A stretch of DNA of 16,408 nt, taken from contig JASFUX010000045.1 in the NCBI GenBank assembly GCA_050050115.1, positions 1 to 16,408 on the forward strand, in the 5' to 3' direction. Numbering within the stretch: position 1 is the first letter of the stretch; every line of letters starts with the position of its first letter. Positions 6,480 through 13,461 of this stretch are shown here, piece by piece. The position numbers were made by a program, and so were the translations under genes. The notes beneath the pieces are model-generated. The model searched no databases, had not been told where the DNA came from, and saw only the letters and a list, made by a program, of their open reading frames with translations. Origin of the DNA: JASFUX01 sp050050115 (GTDB lineage Bacteria > Pseudomonadota > Alphaproteobacteria > Caulobacterales > Maricaulaceae).

Positions 6480-8006
6480 CTAGGCTTGCGTCCACCAACC
6501 GTGGAAGCTGATCGGCGCGTGCCGGCCCAGATGCACGCGCGCGACCGGGCCGTCGGCAAGCGCCAGTGCGTCGAAGATCGCAAAGAAGGACTCGCCGGTC
6601 GCGCCGTCGAGGCACTCCTGGATCACCCAGCCCCGCCCCTCTTCGGGATCGGCCGCGTCCGGATCGGCGGCGAAATTCGGCTCGCCGGCGAAAACGTCCG
6701 CGCCATGATCGTAAGCGTCGCGCGCGCCGGTCTCGACATCGAGGCGCGCGACGCCGCTCGTGAGCGCGCCGCCCCCGCCGGTCGCAAGGTAGCCGGTCCG
6801 GTGCGGCAAGCCCGTCAGGCGCGGATCGATCGTGGGAAACTCGTGAGCGCCCGCAGCGATGACGGTCTCCTCGCACCGCCCCCGCCGCGGATCGAGGACG
6901 TAGCGGCGCACGGCGCCGACCGCCTCACCGATCCCGCACACGCCGCTCATGAAGTTGGTCAGCTCGGCGTTCGGCCCGAGGAAGTGGTCGGGCGCGTCGA
7001 AGCCGACGAAGTCGGCGACGATCGACCCGTCCGGCCGGTCGTAGGCGTTGAGCGCATGCCACATCCAGGCCGCGGGCGCGTCGAACCACTTGGGCTCGGG
7101 ATCGCCTCGTCGGTTGACCACGAGGACGCGGTTACCGTGCTCGGGCCGCCAGGCGATGCACTCGGCGAAGCTCTTAAGACCTCCAAGAAACGGGAACGGA
7201 TTGAATGTCGCGGGGTGGAAGACGAACACCGCTTTGGTGCGTGTAATGAAGAAGTCGTGGATGTAGACCATCGGCGCGCGAGCGACGATCCGGTGCGAGG
7301 CGACGGTCCCGTCCGCGTTGCGCTCGACGAGATGGATGTCGTGGTGGCGGCCGTAGGTTCCCCCAGCGATCACCATGCGGCCGGTCTCGGGGTCGAACTT
7401 GGCGTGAGCCTTGTTGGAGAACGGCTTGCCCTCCTCCCCTGGCGCCAGCTCGGCGGTGGTCTCCAGCGTGTCCGGATCGAGCGCGAAGATCGGGGCGACC
7501 TCGTCGAGCGCCAGGAGCGCGCCGCCGTGCTCGTACACCGTCACGCCCGCCTGCGACCGGATGTGGCCGCCGAGGTTCTTGAGCATCCCGCCCGGCGCGC
7601 GCGTCGTCCAGGTCGGATAGACGAAATCGCCCGCCGCTTCTTCCTCAAGGAACTTCGGCGTGCGGACGAAGGCGGCGCGGTAGCTGGCTTGGCCGCCCTT
7701 CAGCGCAAGACGCTGCACGAAGCCGTCTCCGTCGAGGAGGCTCGATTTGACATGGCCGGCGCGCTCGAACATCCCCGGCCCGTTGCGGTAGAGCGCGCCG
7801 TTCAAACGCTCCGGAATCGCACCCTCGACGCGCGGCGCGGGAAGGTCGACGTCCTCGGCGTTCGCGGCGAGCTTGCGCAGCCCCTCTGGCAGCGGCGCGA
7901 AATCCTGCGCGCCGGTTCGCGCCGTCGTTTGCTCGATCGTCTGTTCCGTCGTCTCCGCGGCAGCCTCGTCCGCAGGAGCTGCATCGCCGTTCAGGACCGT
8001 GCTCAT
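6480..8006 (-). CDS. Carotenoid oxygenase family dioxygenase (carotenoid / lignostilbene cleavage type)
   Basis: Non-heme Fe(II) enzyme of 508 residues that splits an alkene C=C bond with O2, as carotenoid cleavage dioxygenases and lignostilbene dioxygenases do. It is probably cytoplasmic: no signal peptide is seen. All four iron-ligand histidines are in recognisable family contexts: H201 (AHAKFDPETGR), H250 (VYIHDFFIT), H317 (MWHALNAYD) and H502 (PISFHGWW). Also typical are the N-terminal LNGALYRNGPGMFE, a DGDGFV segment near 92-97, and GEPNF near 441. The first 35 residues are a low-complexity Ala/Glu/Thr tail. I start at the ATG at 8006, which has GGAG six bases upstream; an in-frame TTG at 8018 is less likely because that GGAG would then lie inside the coding region. 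The gene diverges from a TetR gene at 8193. Cleavage substrate (carotenoid, apocarotenoid, stilbene or phenylpropenoid) is not decided by the sequence. Confidence 0.95.
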   Translation of the reverse strand: MSTVLNGDAAPADEAAAETTEQTIEQTTARTGAQDFAPLPEGLRKLAANAEDVDLPAPRVEGAIPERLNGALYRNGPGMFERAGHVKSSLLDGDGFVQRLALKGGQASYRAAFVRTPKFLEEEAAGDFVYPTWTTRAPGGMLKNLGGHIRSQAGVTVYEHGGALLALDEVAPIFALDPDTLETTAELAPGEEGKPFSNKAHAKFDPETGRMVIAGGTYGRHHDIHLVERNADGTVASHRIVARAPMVYIHDFFITRTKAVFVFHPATFNPFPFLGGLKSFAECIAWRPEHGNRVLVVNRRGDPEPKWFDAPAAWMWHALNAYDRPDGSIVADFVGFDAPDHFLGPNAELTNFMSGVCGIGEAVGAVRRYVLDPRRGRCEETVIAAGAHEFPTIDPRLTGLPHRTGYLATGGGGALTSGVARLDVETGARDAYDHGADVFAGEPNFAADPDAADPEEGRGWVIQECLDGATGESFFAIFDALALADGPVARVHLGRHAPISFHGWWTQA

Positions 8007-8119
8007 GATCTTCTCCAAGCTGTGCGGCCGCCTGCGTGCGCGATCGTCCGAGGGGTTTCATCCGCCTGCGGCCCGAAGACGCACTTCCCGACTCCGCAAC
8101 ACTTGATTTAAACAATGCT

Positions 8120-8147
8120 AAGATACATGTTAACTTAACGCCGTCAA
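8120..8147 (-). promoter_or_regulatory. Candidate promoter of the cleavage oxygenase
   Basis: Read leftwards: TTGACG (-35, plus-strand 8142-8147), a 16-base spacer, and TATCTT (-10, plus-strand 8120-8125). The spacer contains the GTTAA-C-TTAAC dyad, a position that gives strong steric repression. The predicted leader to the ATG at 8006 is about 105 bases. Confidence 0.5.
8129..8139. promoter_or_regulatory. Operator-like dyad GTTAA-C-TTAAC
   Basis: A perfect 11-base dyad centred in the gap between the divergent oxygenase and TetR genes and inside the oxygenase promoter spacer. It is short for a TetR operator but well placed; the likely binder is the neighbouring repressor at 8193. Confidence 0.5.
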
Positions 8148-8163
8148 GATAAGAAATTGACGG
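8141..8163. promoter_or_regulatory. Inverted repeat CCGTCAA-N9-TTGACGG
   Basis: Perfect 7-base arms (8141-8147, 8157-8163) with an AT-rich nine-base spacer. The left arm includes the -35 box of the oxygenase read leftwards; the right arm is the same sequence facing the TetR gene. It may be a second operator, or a symmetrical pair of -35 boxes for divergent promoters. I see no good -10 for the rightward one. Confidence 0.45.
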
Positions 8164-8192
8164 TGTTCAGAATGTCAGTGCAGATTGGAGCC

Positions 8193-8846
8193 ATGAAAAA
8201 GAGCGACGCCGCCGCCGCGGCCAAAAAAGGCGCCTACCATCACGGGGACCTCAAAAATGCGCTGCTGCGCGCCGCCGAGGAGCTCTTGAACGAGTCCGAC
8301 GCCGAGACCCTGTCGCTGCGCGCCGTGGCGCGAAAGGCCGGGGTGAGCGCGGCTGCGCCCTATCACCACTTCGCTTCGAAGGAAGAGCTGCTTTCGGCGC
8401 TGGCCGCCGAGGGTTTCCGCAGCAAAACCGAAGCGATGCTCGCCGAAGCCGCGAAGTACGACGACCCGCGGGACAAGATGCGGGCGCTCGGGGTCGCCTA
8501 CGTGCGCTGGGCGCGCCAGCATCGCGGCGTATACAAGATCAGCCACGGCGAGGGACGCTACTTCCGCGCCGAAATGCCCGAGCTCGTCGAGGCGTCGGAA
8601 AAGTCCTACGACATGCTGATGGGCCACGTCGAAGCGGTCGCCGCGCTGGCGGGGGAGCCGGGCAAAGAGCTCGACGAGGAGACGAAGTACTACATCTCCA
8701 CCGCCGGCTGGGCGCTCGTGCACGGCCTTGCGGAGCTCGTCGCCGACGGCGCGGTCTGCCCGCCCGAGGGCGTCAGCGAAGAGGAGTTCGTCTTCAACGT
8801 GCTGCGCAAGGGCGTCGCCGGCATTGTCGGGATTCCTGAGCGCTGA
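8193..8846 (+). CDS. TetR/AcrR-family repressor with WHG-type C-terminal domain
   Basis: 217 residues from the ATG at 8193. In-frame earlier starts exist (ATG at 8172, TTG at 8157); the ribosome site is poor for all of them, and I chose 8193 because relatives begin shortly before the YHHGDL segment. The DNA-binding domain spans about residues 12-65, with the helix-turn-helix SLRAVARKAGVSAAAPYHHF at 41-60. The C-terminal part carries the pattern YVRWARQHRGVYKISHG and later GWALVHGLAELV, which match the TetR C-terminal 'WHG' domain family. It diverges from the carotenoid-type oxygenase, with two dyads in between, so it most likely represses that gene and perhaps itself. Its effector would plausibly be the oxygenase substrate or product (inference). 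Confidence 0.88.
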   Translation: MKKSDAAAAAKKGAYHHGDLKNALLRAAEELLNESDAETLSLRAVARKAGVSAAAPYHHFASKEELLSALAAEGFRSKTEAMLAEAAKYDDPRDKMRALGVAYVRWARQHRGVYKISHGEGRYFRAEMPELVEASEKSYDMLMGHVEAVAALAGEPGKELDEETKYYISTAGWALVHGLAELVADGAVCPPEGVSEEEFVFNVLRKGVAGIVGIPER

Positions 8847-8891
8847 GCCCCACCCTGCCGCTCGTCCTGTGGCGCTGGTCTGACGACTTGT

Positions 8892-8904
8892 GCTCAGACT
8901 GAGC
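8892..8904. other. 13-base palindrome over the gluQ ribosome-binding region
   Basis: GCTCAG-A-CTGAGC ends one base before the gluQ ATG at 8906. No clear Shine-Dalgarno sequence exists here apart from the weak GAG inside the right arm. As RNA the arms have only a one-base loop, so a tight hairpin is unlikely; a DNA-binding site or chance are the other readings. Confidence 0.35.
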
Positions 8905-8905
8905 G

Positions 8906-9751
8906 ATGACGCAGCTCGTCACCCGCTTCGCACCCTCCCCGACAGGCCGGCTGCATCTCGGCCACGCCTTCTCGGCGATCACCGCCTTTGACGCCGCCCA
9001 AACCGAGGGCGGCCGTTTTCTCCTCCGCATCGAGGACATCGACGCTAGCCGCCGCCGGCCCGAGTTCGAAGCCGCGATCTATGAAGACCTCGCCTGGCTG
9101 GGCCTGTCATGGGAAGAGCCGGTGCGGCGCCAGTCCGAGCATATGGCCGACTACGAAGCCGCGCTCGATCGTTTGATTGCGGACGGCCTGGTCTACCGCT
9201 GTTTCAAGACCCGCAAGCAGCTCGCCGAGGAAAGCGTCCAAGCGCCGCACGGCGCGGCCGGCGTCGTTCGCGGCAATCCTCTGCCGGCGGACGAAGAAGA
9301 AGCGCGCCTCGCCGCCGGCGACCCCTTCGCCTGGCGGCTGTGGCTCGACCGGGCGAGGGATCGTCTTGGTTCGCGCTGGAGCGATCTCGGCTTCGAAGCG
9401 GACGGCGCATGGATCGAGGCCGAGCCCGAACGCCTGGGCGACGCGATCCTTGCGCGCAAGGAGTTCCCGACGAGCTATCACCTCGCCTCGGTCTGGGACG
9501 ACGCGCTTCAGGGCGTGACCTGCGTCATCCGCGGCGAAGACCTCGCCGAGGCGGCGCACCTGCACGCGCTCCTCCAGGCGCTTCTCGATCTGCCGACCCC
9601 GACCTACCGCCACCACCGGCTGATCCTAGGCGCGGACGGCAAGCGTCTGGCCAAACGCGACGAAGCCGCGACGCTCGCCGCGCTGCGCGAGGCCGGCGAG
9701 ACGGCGGAGGACGTGCGGGCGATGGTCGGACTGGCGGACGAGCCCGGCTAG
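8906..9751 (+). CDS. gluQ: Glutamyl-Q tRNA(Asp) synthetase
   Basis: Truncated relative of glutamyl-tRNA synthetase, 281 residues, without an anticodon-binding domain. The family activates glutamate and attaches it to queuosine at wobble position 34 of tRNA(Asp). Seen directly: TRFAPSPTGRLHLGHA at the N-terminus (HIGH-type motif H17-H20), RIEDID at 41-46, and a KMSKS-type motif KRLAK at 246-250. The length fits the family (about 290-300). Odd point: E. coli YadB-type enzymes hold zinc through a C-x-C ... Y-x3-C site; here the corresponding segment reads YRCFKT (C99 kept, Lys at 101), and I see no later cysteine of that site. The start is the ATG at 8906, with a weak ribosome site 59 bases after the TetR stop. 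The stop TAG overlaps the stop of the convergent AraC gene within one CTAG. Confidence 0.93.
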   Translation: MTQLVTRFAPSPTGRLHLGHAFSAITAFDAAQTEGGRFLLRIEDIDASRRRPEFEAAIYEDLAWLGLSWEEPVRRQSEHMADYEAALDRLIADGLVYRCFKTRKQLAEESVQAPHGAAGVVRGNPLPADEEEARLAAGDPFAWRLWLDRARDRLGSRWSDLGFEADGAWIEAEPERLGDAILARKEFPTSYHLASVWDDALQGVTCVIRGEDLAEAAHLHALLQALLDLPTPTYRHHRLILGADGKRLAKRDEAATLAALREAGETAEDVRAMVGLADEPG

Positions 9752-10509
9752 CCTCTTTCAAACCGCCCGGGCGTCACGCCGAACTGTTTCTTGAAGGCGG
9801 CGATGTAGGCGCTCGTGCTGTCGTAGCCGCAATCGAGCGCCGCGTCGGTGACGCTTGCTCCGGACGCCAAAGCCGCCGCGGAATGGACCAGCCGCGCCTT
9901 CTGCCGCCAAGCGTCCACGGTCAACCCGGTCTCCTCCGAGAAGCACCGCTGCAGCGTGCGCAGCGACGCACCCGCCTCTCGGGCGAGAACTTCGAGATCG
10001 CTCTTTTCGGCCGGATCGTTGCGGAAGCGCTCGGCCAACCGCAGCGCGCGCTCGTCCTTCGGCAGCGGCAGAGCAAGATCCATTCGCGGCGCCGCGACGA
10101 TGAGATCCACGAGCACGCCGGCGAGACGATCGTGCGCGGGGATGGCCGGATCAAGCATGGCGATCGACAAGATGTGCAAGATGAGTTCGGACAAGAGCGG
10201 CGAGACTTCCAGCGCCTCGACCCCGCGGTCGATCGGCTGCGCCCGCTCGCCGGAGATATAGAGCGTGCGCAGCGCGACTTCGCCCTTGAAGCTGATGCGA
10301 TGCAGGACTTCGGGCGGCACCCAGATCGCCCGCGTCGGCGGCACGAACCAAACCCGGTCCTCGACGGTGAGGTGCATCAGGCCGCTCTTGGCGTAGACGA
10401 GCTGCGCCCAGGGATGAGCGTGCTCGCCCGTCAGATGGCTTTCACGGTAGGTCACTGCGAGCGAGCGAACGTCAAAGCCGTCGCCCGGGTCGCCGCCGCC
10501 GTTCGTCAC
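9748..10509 (-). CDS. AraC-family transcriptional regulator with cupin-like sensor domain
   Basis: 253-residue regulator if started at the GTG at 10509, which overlaps the stop of the upstream VOC gene (GTGA). Another GTG at 10515 is possible. Residues about 15-90 look like an AraC-type cupin sensor (ESHLTGEHAHPWAQLVYAKS, then VPPTRAIWVPPEVLH). The C-terminal DNA-binding domain has two helix-turn-helix units: LEVLAREAGASLRTLQRCF (about 172-190) and VTDAALDCGYDSTSAYIAAF (220-239), ending in FKKQFGVTPGRF, the family's signature end. An open frame continues upstream to 10803, but that part overlaps the VOC gene and is not regulator-like. Co-transcription with the VOC gene suggests it controls a response that includes that gene. 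The effector is unknown. Confidence 0.9.
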   Translation of the reverse strand: MTNGGGDPGDGFDVRSLAVTYRESHLTGEHAHPWAQLVYAKSGLMHLTVEDRVWFVPPTRAIWVPPEVLHRISFKGEVALRTLYISGERAQPIDRGVEALEVSPLLSELILHILSIAMLDPAIPAHDRLAGVLVDLIVAAPRMDLALPLPKDERALRLAERFRNDPAEKSDLEVLAREAGASLRTLQRCFSEETGLTVDAWRQKARLVHSAAALASGASVTDAALDCGYDSTSAYIAAFKKQFGVTPGRFERG

Positions 10510-10883
10510 GTCCACAATCCGGGCACGTACTGCGCGACGCCGCAGGCATTGCCTTCGCTGTCTTCGAAGTAGCCGATCTCGCCCACCCCTTCGATCAGGT
10601 AGGGCTCCATCAGCACGCGCCCGCCGTTCTCCACCGCCGCCTTCAACGCAGCGCGGACGTCCTCGACCTCGAATGTGTTCTCGAAGGCGAGGATCGGTTT
10701 GCCCTCGGCAAGCTCTCGCCGCTCGTGCAACGCGCCGATGAATCCTTCGCCGGCGTTCCAGATTTGATAGAAGTTCGGCGGTCCCCAGGGTTTGAACTCC
10801 CAACCGAACACCTTCTCGTAGAAGGCCTTGGCGCGCTGAACGTCATCGGCGTTCAGGGCGAAATGGCGAAAAATCGCTGGCAT
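10506..10883 (-). CDS. VOC-superfamily (glyoxalase/dioxygenase fold) protein
   Basis: 125 residues, one vicinal-oxygen-chelate unit of two beta-alpha-beta-beta-beta repeats. The start is the ATG at 10883 with GGGAGAG six bases upstream. The N-terminal pattern RHFALNADDVQRAKAFYEKV and FGWEFKPWG, and the C-terminal half (FEVEDVRAALKAAVENGG, then IGYFEDSEGNACGVAQY), are typical of short VOC proteins annotated as glyoxalase/bleomycin-resistance-like. H7 and the glutamate of the FEDSEGN segment sit where some members bind metal, but the usual C-terminal Phe/Trp pattern is altered (GNACGVAQ), so a catalytic activity cannot be assigned. It is followed directly by the AraC regulator with a four-base overlap, so both share one transcript and are probably made in coupled fashion. 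Confidence 0.9.
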   Translation of the reverse strand: MPAIFRHFALNADDVQRAKAFYEKVFGWEFKPWGPPNFYQIWNAGEGFIGALHERRELAEGKPILAFENTFEVEDVRAALKAAVENGGRVLMEPYLIEGVGEIGYFEDSEGNACGVAQYVPGLWT

Positions 10884-11018
10884 GCGGCTCTCCCTTGAAT
10901 GTTCCTGGCGAGCATGCGGCGTCGGCTTGTGTCGAGCTTGCGCGATCATGACGATTTTTGTCGCGTAGACGACAGGCTTTAGCCAAGCGGACGCGGTTCG
11001 CGCGGCGCGGGGCGCACG
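10884..11018. promoter_or_regulatory. Divergent intergenic region, VOC/AraC pair versus exporter
   Basis: 135 bases that must hold the leftward promoter of the VOC-AraC pair. A short dyad TGTCG-N6-CGACA is at 10959-10974, a candidate regulator site. I could not find convincing -35/-10 pairs in either direction. The exporter ATG at 11019 has only a weak GGGG upstream. Confidence 0.35.
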
Positions 11019-11978
11019 ATGAGTGAAGACCTTTCCCCTCGCGAACGACTGATCGCGCTCGCCGCGCTCGTTGGCGGGGGCACAGCGCTCGGCACGGCGG
11101 CGATCTTCGTGCGGCTGGCCGAGGACGCCGGGGTCGGTCCGTCGGCGACAGCGTTCTGGCGGCTGCTGTTCGCGCTCGGCCCGCTGACCCTGTGGGCGCT
11201 GCTCGACGCGCGCCGACCGGCGCCCGCCGCCTCCCCGACTCGCGCGTCGCCCGACGCGCCGCGCCGCGCGCTGTGGTTCGCGCTGCTGGCGGGCTTCCTG
11301 TTCGCCGGCGATCTCGTCACCTGGCACGCCGGGATCGTGCGCACCTCGGCGGCCAACGCGACCTTGTTCGCCAACCTGACCCCGGCCGTCGTTGCGCTCG
11401 GCGCCTGGGTCGTCTTCCGCGAACGGCCGAGCGGGCCGATCCTCGCCGCGCTGGCGATGACGCTGACGGGCGCGGCGCTCCTCTCAAGCGCGGGACTGTC
11501 GGCCGAGACGTTCGACGCGGCGCCCGATCAGATCGGCGAGCGGGCGTTCGGCGACGTGCTGTCCGTACTCACTGCGTTCTGGTACGCCGCCTACATGCTC
11601 GCGGTGAAGGCCGCGCGCGGCGCCTGGTCCACGGTGCGCGTGATGGCGGTTTCTACTCTGGTCAGCGCCCCATGCGCGCTCGCCGCGGCGCTGATCCTGG
11701 GCGAGCCGCTGACGCCCACGGACGGGATCGGCTGGCTGTGGCTGCTCGGGCTCGCCCTCATTACCCACATCGGCGGACAGGGCGGGCTCGCCTATGGCCT
11801 CGGACGTCTCCCCGCCGCCCTCTCCGCTCTCGTCGTGCTGATCCAGCCGGTCGTCGCGTCGCTGCTCGCCTGGGTCCTGTTCGCCGAAGCGCTCGGGCCG
11901 CTCGAGCTCTCCGGCGGCGCGCTGGTGATCGTCGGCGTGATCGTCGCCCAGCGGCGTTCGCGCGCGGTCGTCCGTTGA
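11019..11978 (+). CDS. DMT-superfamily transporter with two EamA domains
   Basis: 319-residue inner-membrane protein with about ten hydrophobic segments in two homologous halves, typical of the drug/metabolite transporter superfamily. The first half has GTALGTAAIFVRLAED followed by AFWRLLFALGPLTL, and then LLAGFLFAGDLVTWHAGI with TSAANATLFANLTPAVVALG, the best-conserved stretch of EamA units. The second half has GDVLSVLTAFWYAAYMLAVK and ALSALVVLIQPVVASLLAW near the end. An Ala/Pro/Arg-rich cytosolic loop lies near residues 64-82. Members export amino acids, metabolites or drugs, or import purines or nucleotide sugars; the substrate cannot be told. It stands apart from its neighbours: divergent from the VOC gene and 78 bases before the Rieske gene on the same strand, so read-through into the latter is possible. 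Confidence 0.92.
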   Translation: MSEDLSPRERLIALAALVGGGTALGTAAIFVRLAEDAGVGPSATAFWRLLFALGPLTLWALLDARRPAPAASPTRASPDAPRRALWFALLAGFLFAGDLVTWHAGIVRTSAANATLFANLTPAVVALGAWVVFRERPSGPILAALAMTLTGAALLSSAGLSAETFDAAPDQIGERAFGDVLSVLTAFWYAAYMLAVKAARGAWSTVRVMAVSTLVSAPCALAAALILGEPLTPTDGIGWLWLLGLALITHIGGQGGLAYGLGRLPAALSALVVLIQPVVASLLAWVLFAEALGPLELSGGALVIVGVIVAQRRSRAVVR

Positions 11979-12056
11979 CCGCGACCGCCCGTCGCTTGGC
12001 GCGGCGTCGAAGAAACGGCTAAGGCTTGTCCAACGACCATCGCCAAGCATCGCTTC

Positions 12057-13127
12057 ATGTCCTTTTTCCTCTACGACACTTGGTACTTCGCGTGCCTGTC
12101 CAAAGACCTCCGCGCCGGGCGCATGGCGCGGCGGGAGCTTCTCGGCGAACCGGTGGTGATGGGACGCACCAAGGCCGGCGCGCCGTTCGCGCTTCGCGAC
12201 ATCTGCCCGCACCGCGCCGCGCCGCTGTCGGCCGGAGCGATCTGCGAGGCGGCTGCGGGCAACGGCGCGGGCGATGCGGCCGCGAGCGTCGAGTGCCCCT
12301 ATCATGGCTGGAAGTTCCGCGTCGCCGACGGGATGTGCTCGGAGATTCCTTCGCTCGTCGCCGATCAGGCGTTCGAGCATGAGCGCATCCGGGTGAAGCA
12401 CTATCCGCTCGCGGAGAAGGACGGTCTCGTCTGGATCTACATGCCGGAGGGCAAACGGTTCGAGGGCGCGCCCGAAACGCCGCCGCCCGACCTGCCGGCC
12501 AGCCTCGGCATGCCCAAGCTGGTCGAGCGGGCGCGGTTCGACTGTCATGTCGATCACGCCGTCGTCGGGTTGATGGATCCGGCGCACGGACCTTACGTAC
12601 ACAGACAATGGTGGTGGCGCACCGGAAGCTCGATGCACGAGAAGGCGAAGAAGTTCGAGCCCCGACCCCGCGGCTTCGCCATGGTCGCGCACAAGCCCTC
12701 GTCGAACTCCTACGCCTACAAGATCCTGGGCGGCGCGCCGACGACCGAGATCGTCTTCCAGCTGCCCTCGATCCGCACCGAGCACATCACCAACGACAAG
12801 CACCAGATCCTGGGCTTTACGGCGGTGACGCCCGTCAACGAGAACGCCACCGACATCACCCAGGTGTTCTATTGGGACTTTCCGCTCTTTGACTTCGTCC
12901 GCCCGGCGATCCGTCCGTTCACCCGCGCCTTCCTCAAACAGGACGGCGACATGGTGAACTTGCAGCAGGAGGGGCTGAAGTACGATCCCAACCTGATGCT
13001 GATCGACGACGCGGACATGCAAGCCAAGTGGTACCACCAGCTCAAGAAGGAATGGGTCGCCGCGCGCGCGGAGAGCCGCGCCTTCGCGAACCCAGTTCAG
13101 GAAACGACGCTGCGCTGGCGGAGCTGA
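12057..13127 (+). CDS. Rieske non-heme iron oxygenase, alpha-subunit type
   Basis: 356-residue oxygenase component. The Rieske [2Fe-2S] domain has ligands C50 and H52 (CPHRAAPLS) and C80 and H83 (CPYHGW). The catalytic domain shows the 2-His-1-carboxylate iron site: D174 (bridging, MDPAH), H177 and H182 (H-x4-H), with D296 in KQDGD as the likely third ligand. The family hydroxylates or demethylates aromatic or related substrates using electrons from a separate reductase; no reductase or ferredoxin gene is in the window. Odd point: 27 residues lie between H52 and C80 instead of the usual 15-17, because of an Ala/Gly-rich insertion at about 63-78. The start ATG at 12057 has no good ribosome site, but the N-terminus (FFLYDTWYFACL) matches family starts. 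A HIG1-like gene follows 27 bases downstream. The substrate is unknown. Confidence 0.93.
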   Translation: MSFFLYDTWYFACLSKDLRAGRMARRELLGEPVVMGRTKAGAPFALRDICPHRAAPLSAGAICEAAAGNGAGDAAASVECPYHGWKFRVADGMCSEIPSLVADQAFEHERIRVKHYPLAEKDGLVWIYMPEGKRFEGAPETPPPDLPASLGMPKLVERARFDCHVDHAVVGLMDPAHGPYVHRQWWWRTGSSMHEKAKKFEPRPRGFAMVAHKPSSNSYAYKILGGAPTTEIVFQLPSIRTEHITNDKHQILGFTAVTPVNENATDITQVFYWDFPLFDFVRPAIRPFTRAFLKQDGDMVNLQQEGLKYDPNLMLIDDADMQAKWYHQLKKEWVAARAESRAFANPVQETTLRWRS

Positions 13128-13154
13128 CCGTCGCCGCCGCAACACGGAGCTCCC

Positions 13155-13361
13155 ATGCAAGCGCTGTTCAATCTCGCGGTTCCTCTCGCCATCGCGGCGG
13201 TGTTCGTCACCTTGTGCTTTGGGATCTATTCGCTCATGCGCGGCGGCGAGTTCGCCCGCTCGCATTCCAACCGGCTGATGCGCCTGCGCGTGATCCTGCA
13301 GTTCGTCGCCGTCCTGGTGCTGATGGGCGCACTCTACTTCGCCACGCGCGGCGGCGCTTAA
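13155..13361 (+). CDS. Small twin-transmembrane protein, HIG1-like
   Basis: 68 residues with two predicted membrane helices (about 4-27 and 46-62) joined by a short positively charged loop: RGGEFARSHSNRLMRLRV. This loop pattern (RGG, SN+LMR, RV-LQF) is what I know from alphaproteobacterial HIG1-domain 'twin transmembrane' proteins, whose mitochondrial relatives associate with respiratory complexes. GGAG lies five bases before the ATG. It is only 27 bases after the Rieske oxygenase and so probably shares its transcript, though HIG1-like genes are usually housekeeping and the link may be positional only. The bacterial function is not established. Confidence 0.82.
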   Translation: MQALFNLAVPLAIAAVFVTLCFGIYSLMRGGEFARSHSNRLMRLRVILQFVAVLVLMGALYFATRGGA

Positions 13362-13461
13362 GCGGGGCAGTTTTCACAGGCATCATCCGTCGCGGCCGGC
13401 TCGGCGATTGCGGCGACGTTCATCAGCGGCATACTGCACGCCTGCGCAGCGGGACGGCGGG

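Noticed and set aside
6465..8111. Plus-strand frame of 548 codons opposite the cleavage oxygenase
   Set aside because: Antisense shadow; the minus strand carries all four iron-ligand histidines of the oxygenase family.
9109..10572. Plus-strand frame of 487 codons across gluQ and the AraC gene
   Set aside because: It spans two genes of clear identity on opposite strands, is strongly Arg/Ala/Pro-rich in its first half and has no domain pattern.
10510..10803. Upstream extension of the AraC reading frame
   Set aside because: It overlaps the VOC gene, is arginine-rich and unlike any regulator; the GTG at 10509 gives the normal AraC length.
10884..11327. Upstream extension of the VOC reading frame
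   Set aside because: It is low-complexity and runs opposite the exporter; the ATG at 10883 has a good ribosome site and matches the family start.
11994..12048. Inverted repeat GCTTGGCG ... CGCCAAGC before the Rieske gene
   Set aside because: Arms of eight bases with about 40 bases between, no T tract and no link to promoter boxes; could be chance in GC-rich DNA.
13355..13364. Palindrome CGCTTAAGCG over the stop of the HIG1-like gene
   Set aside because: As RNA it gives only a three-base stem with a four-base loop, too weak for a terminator, despite the nearby TTTT.
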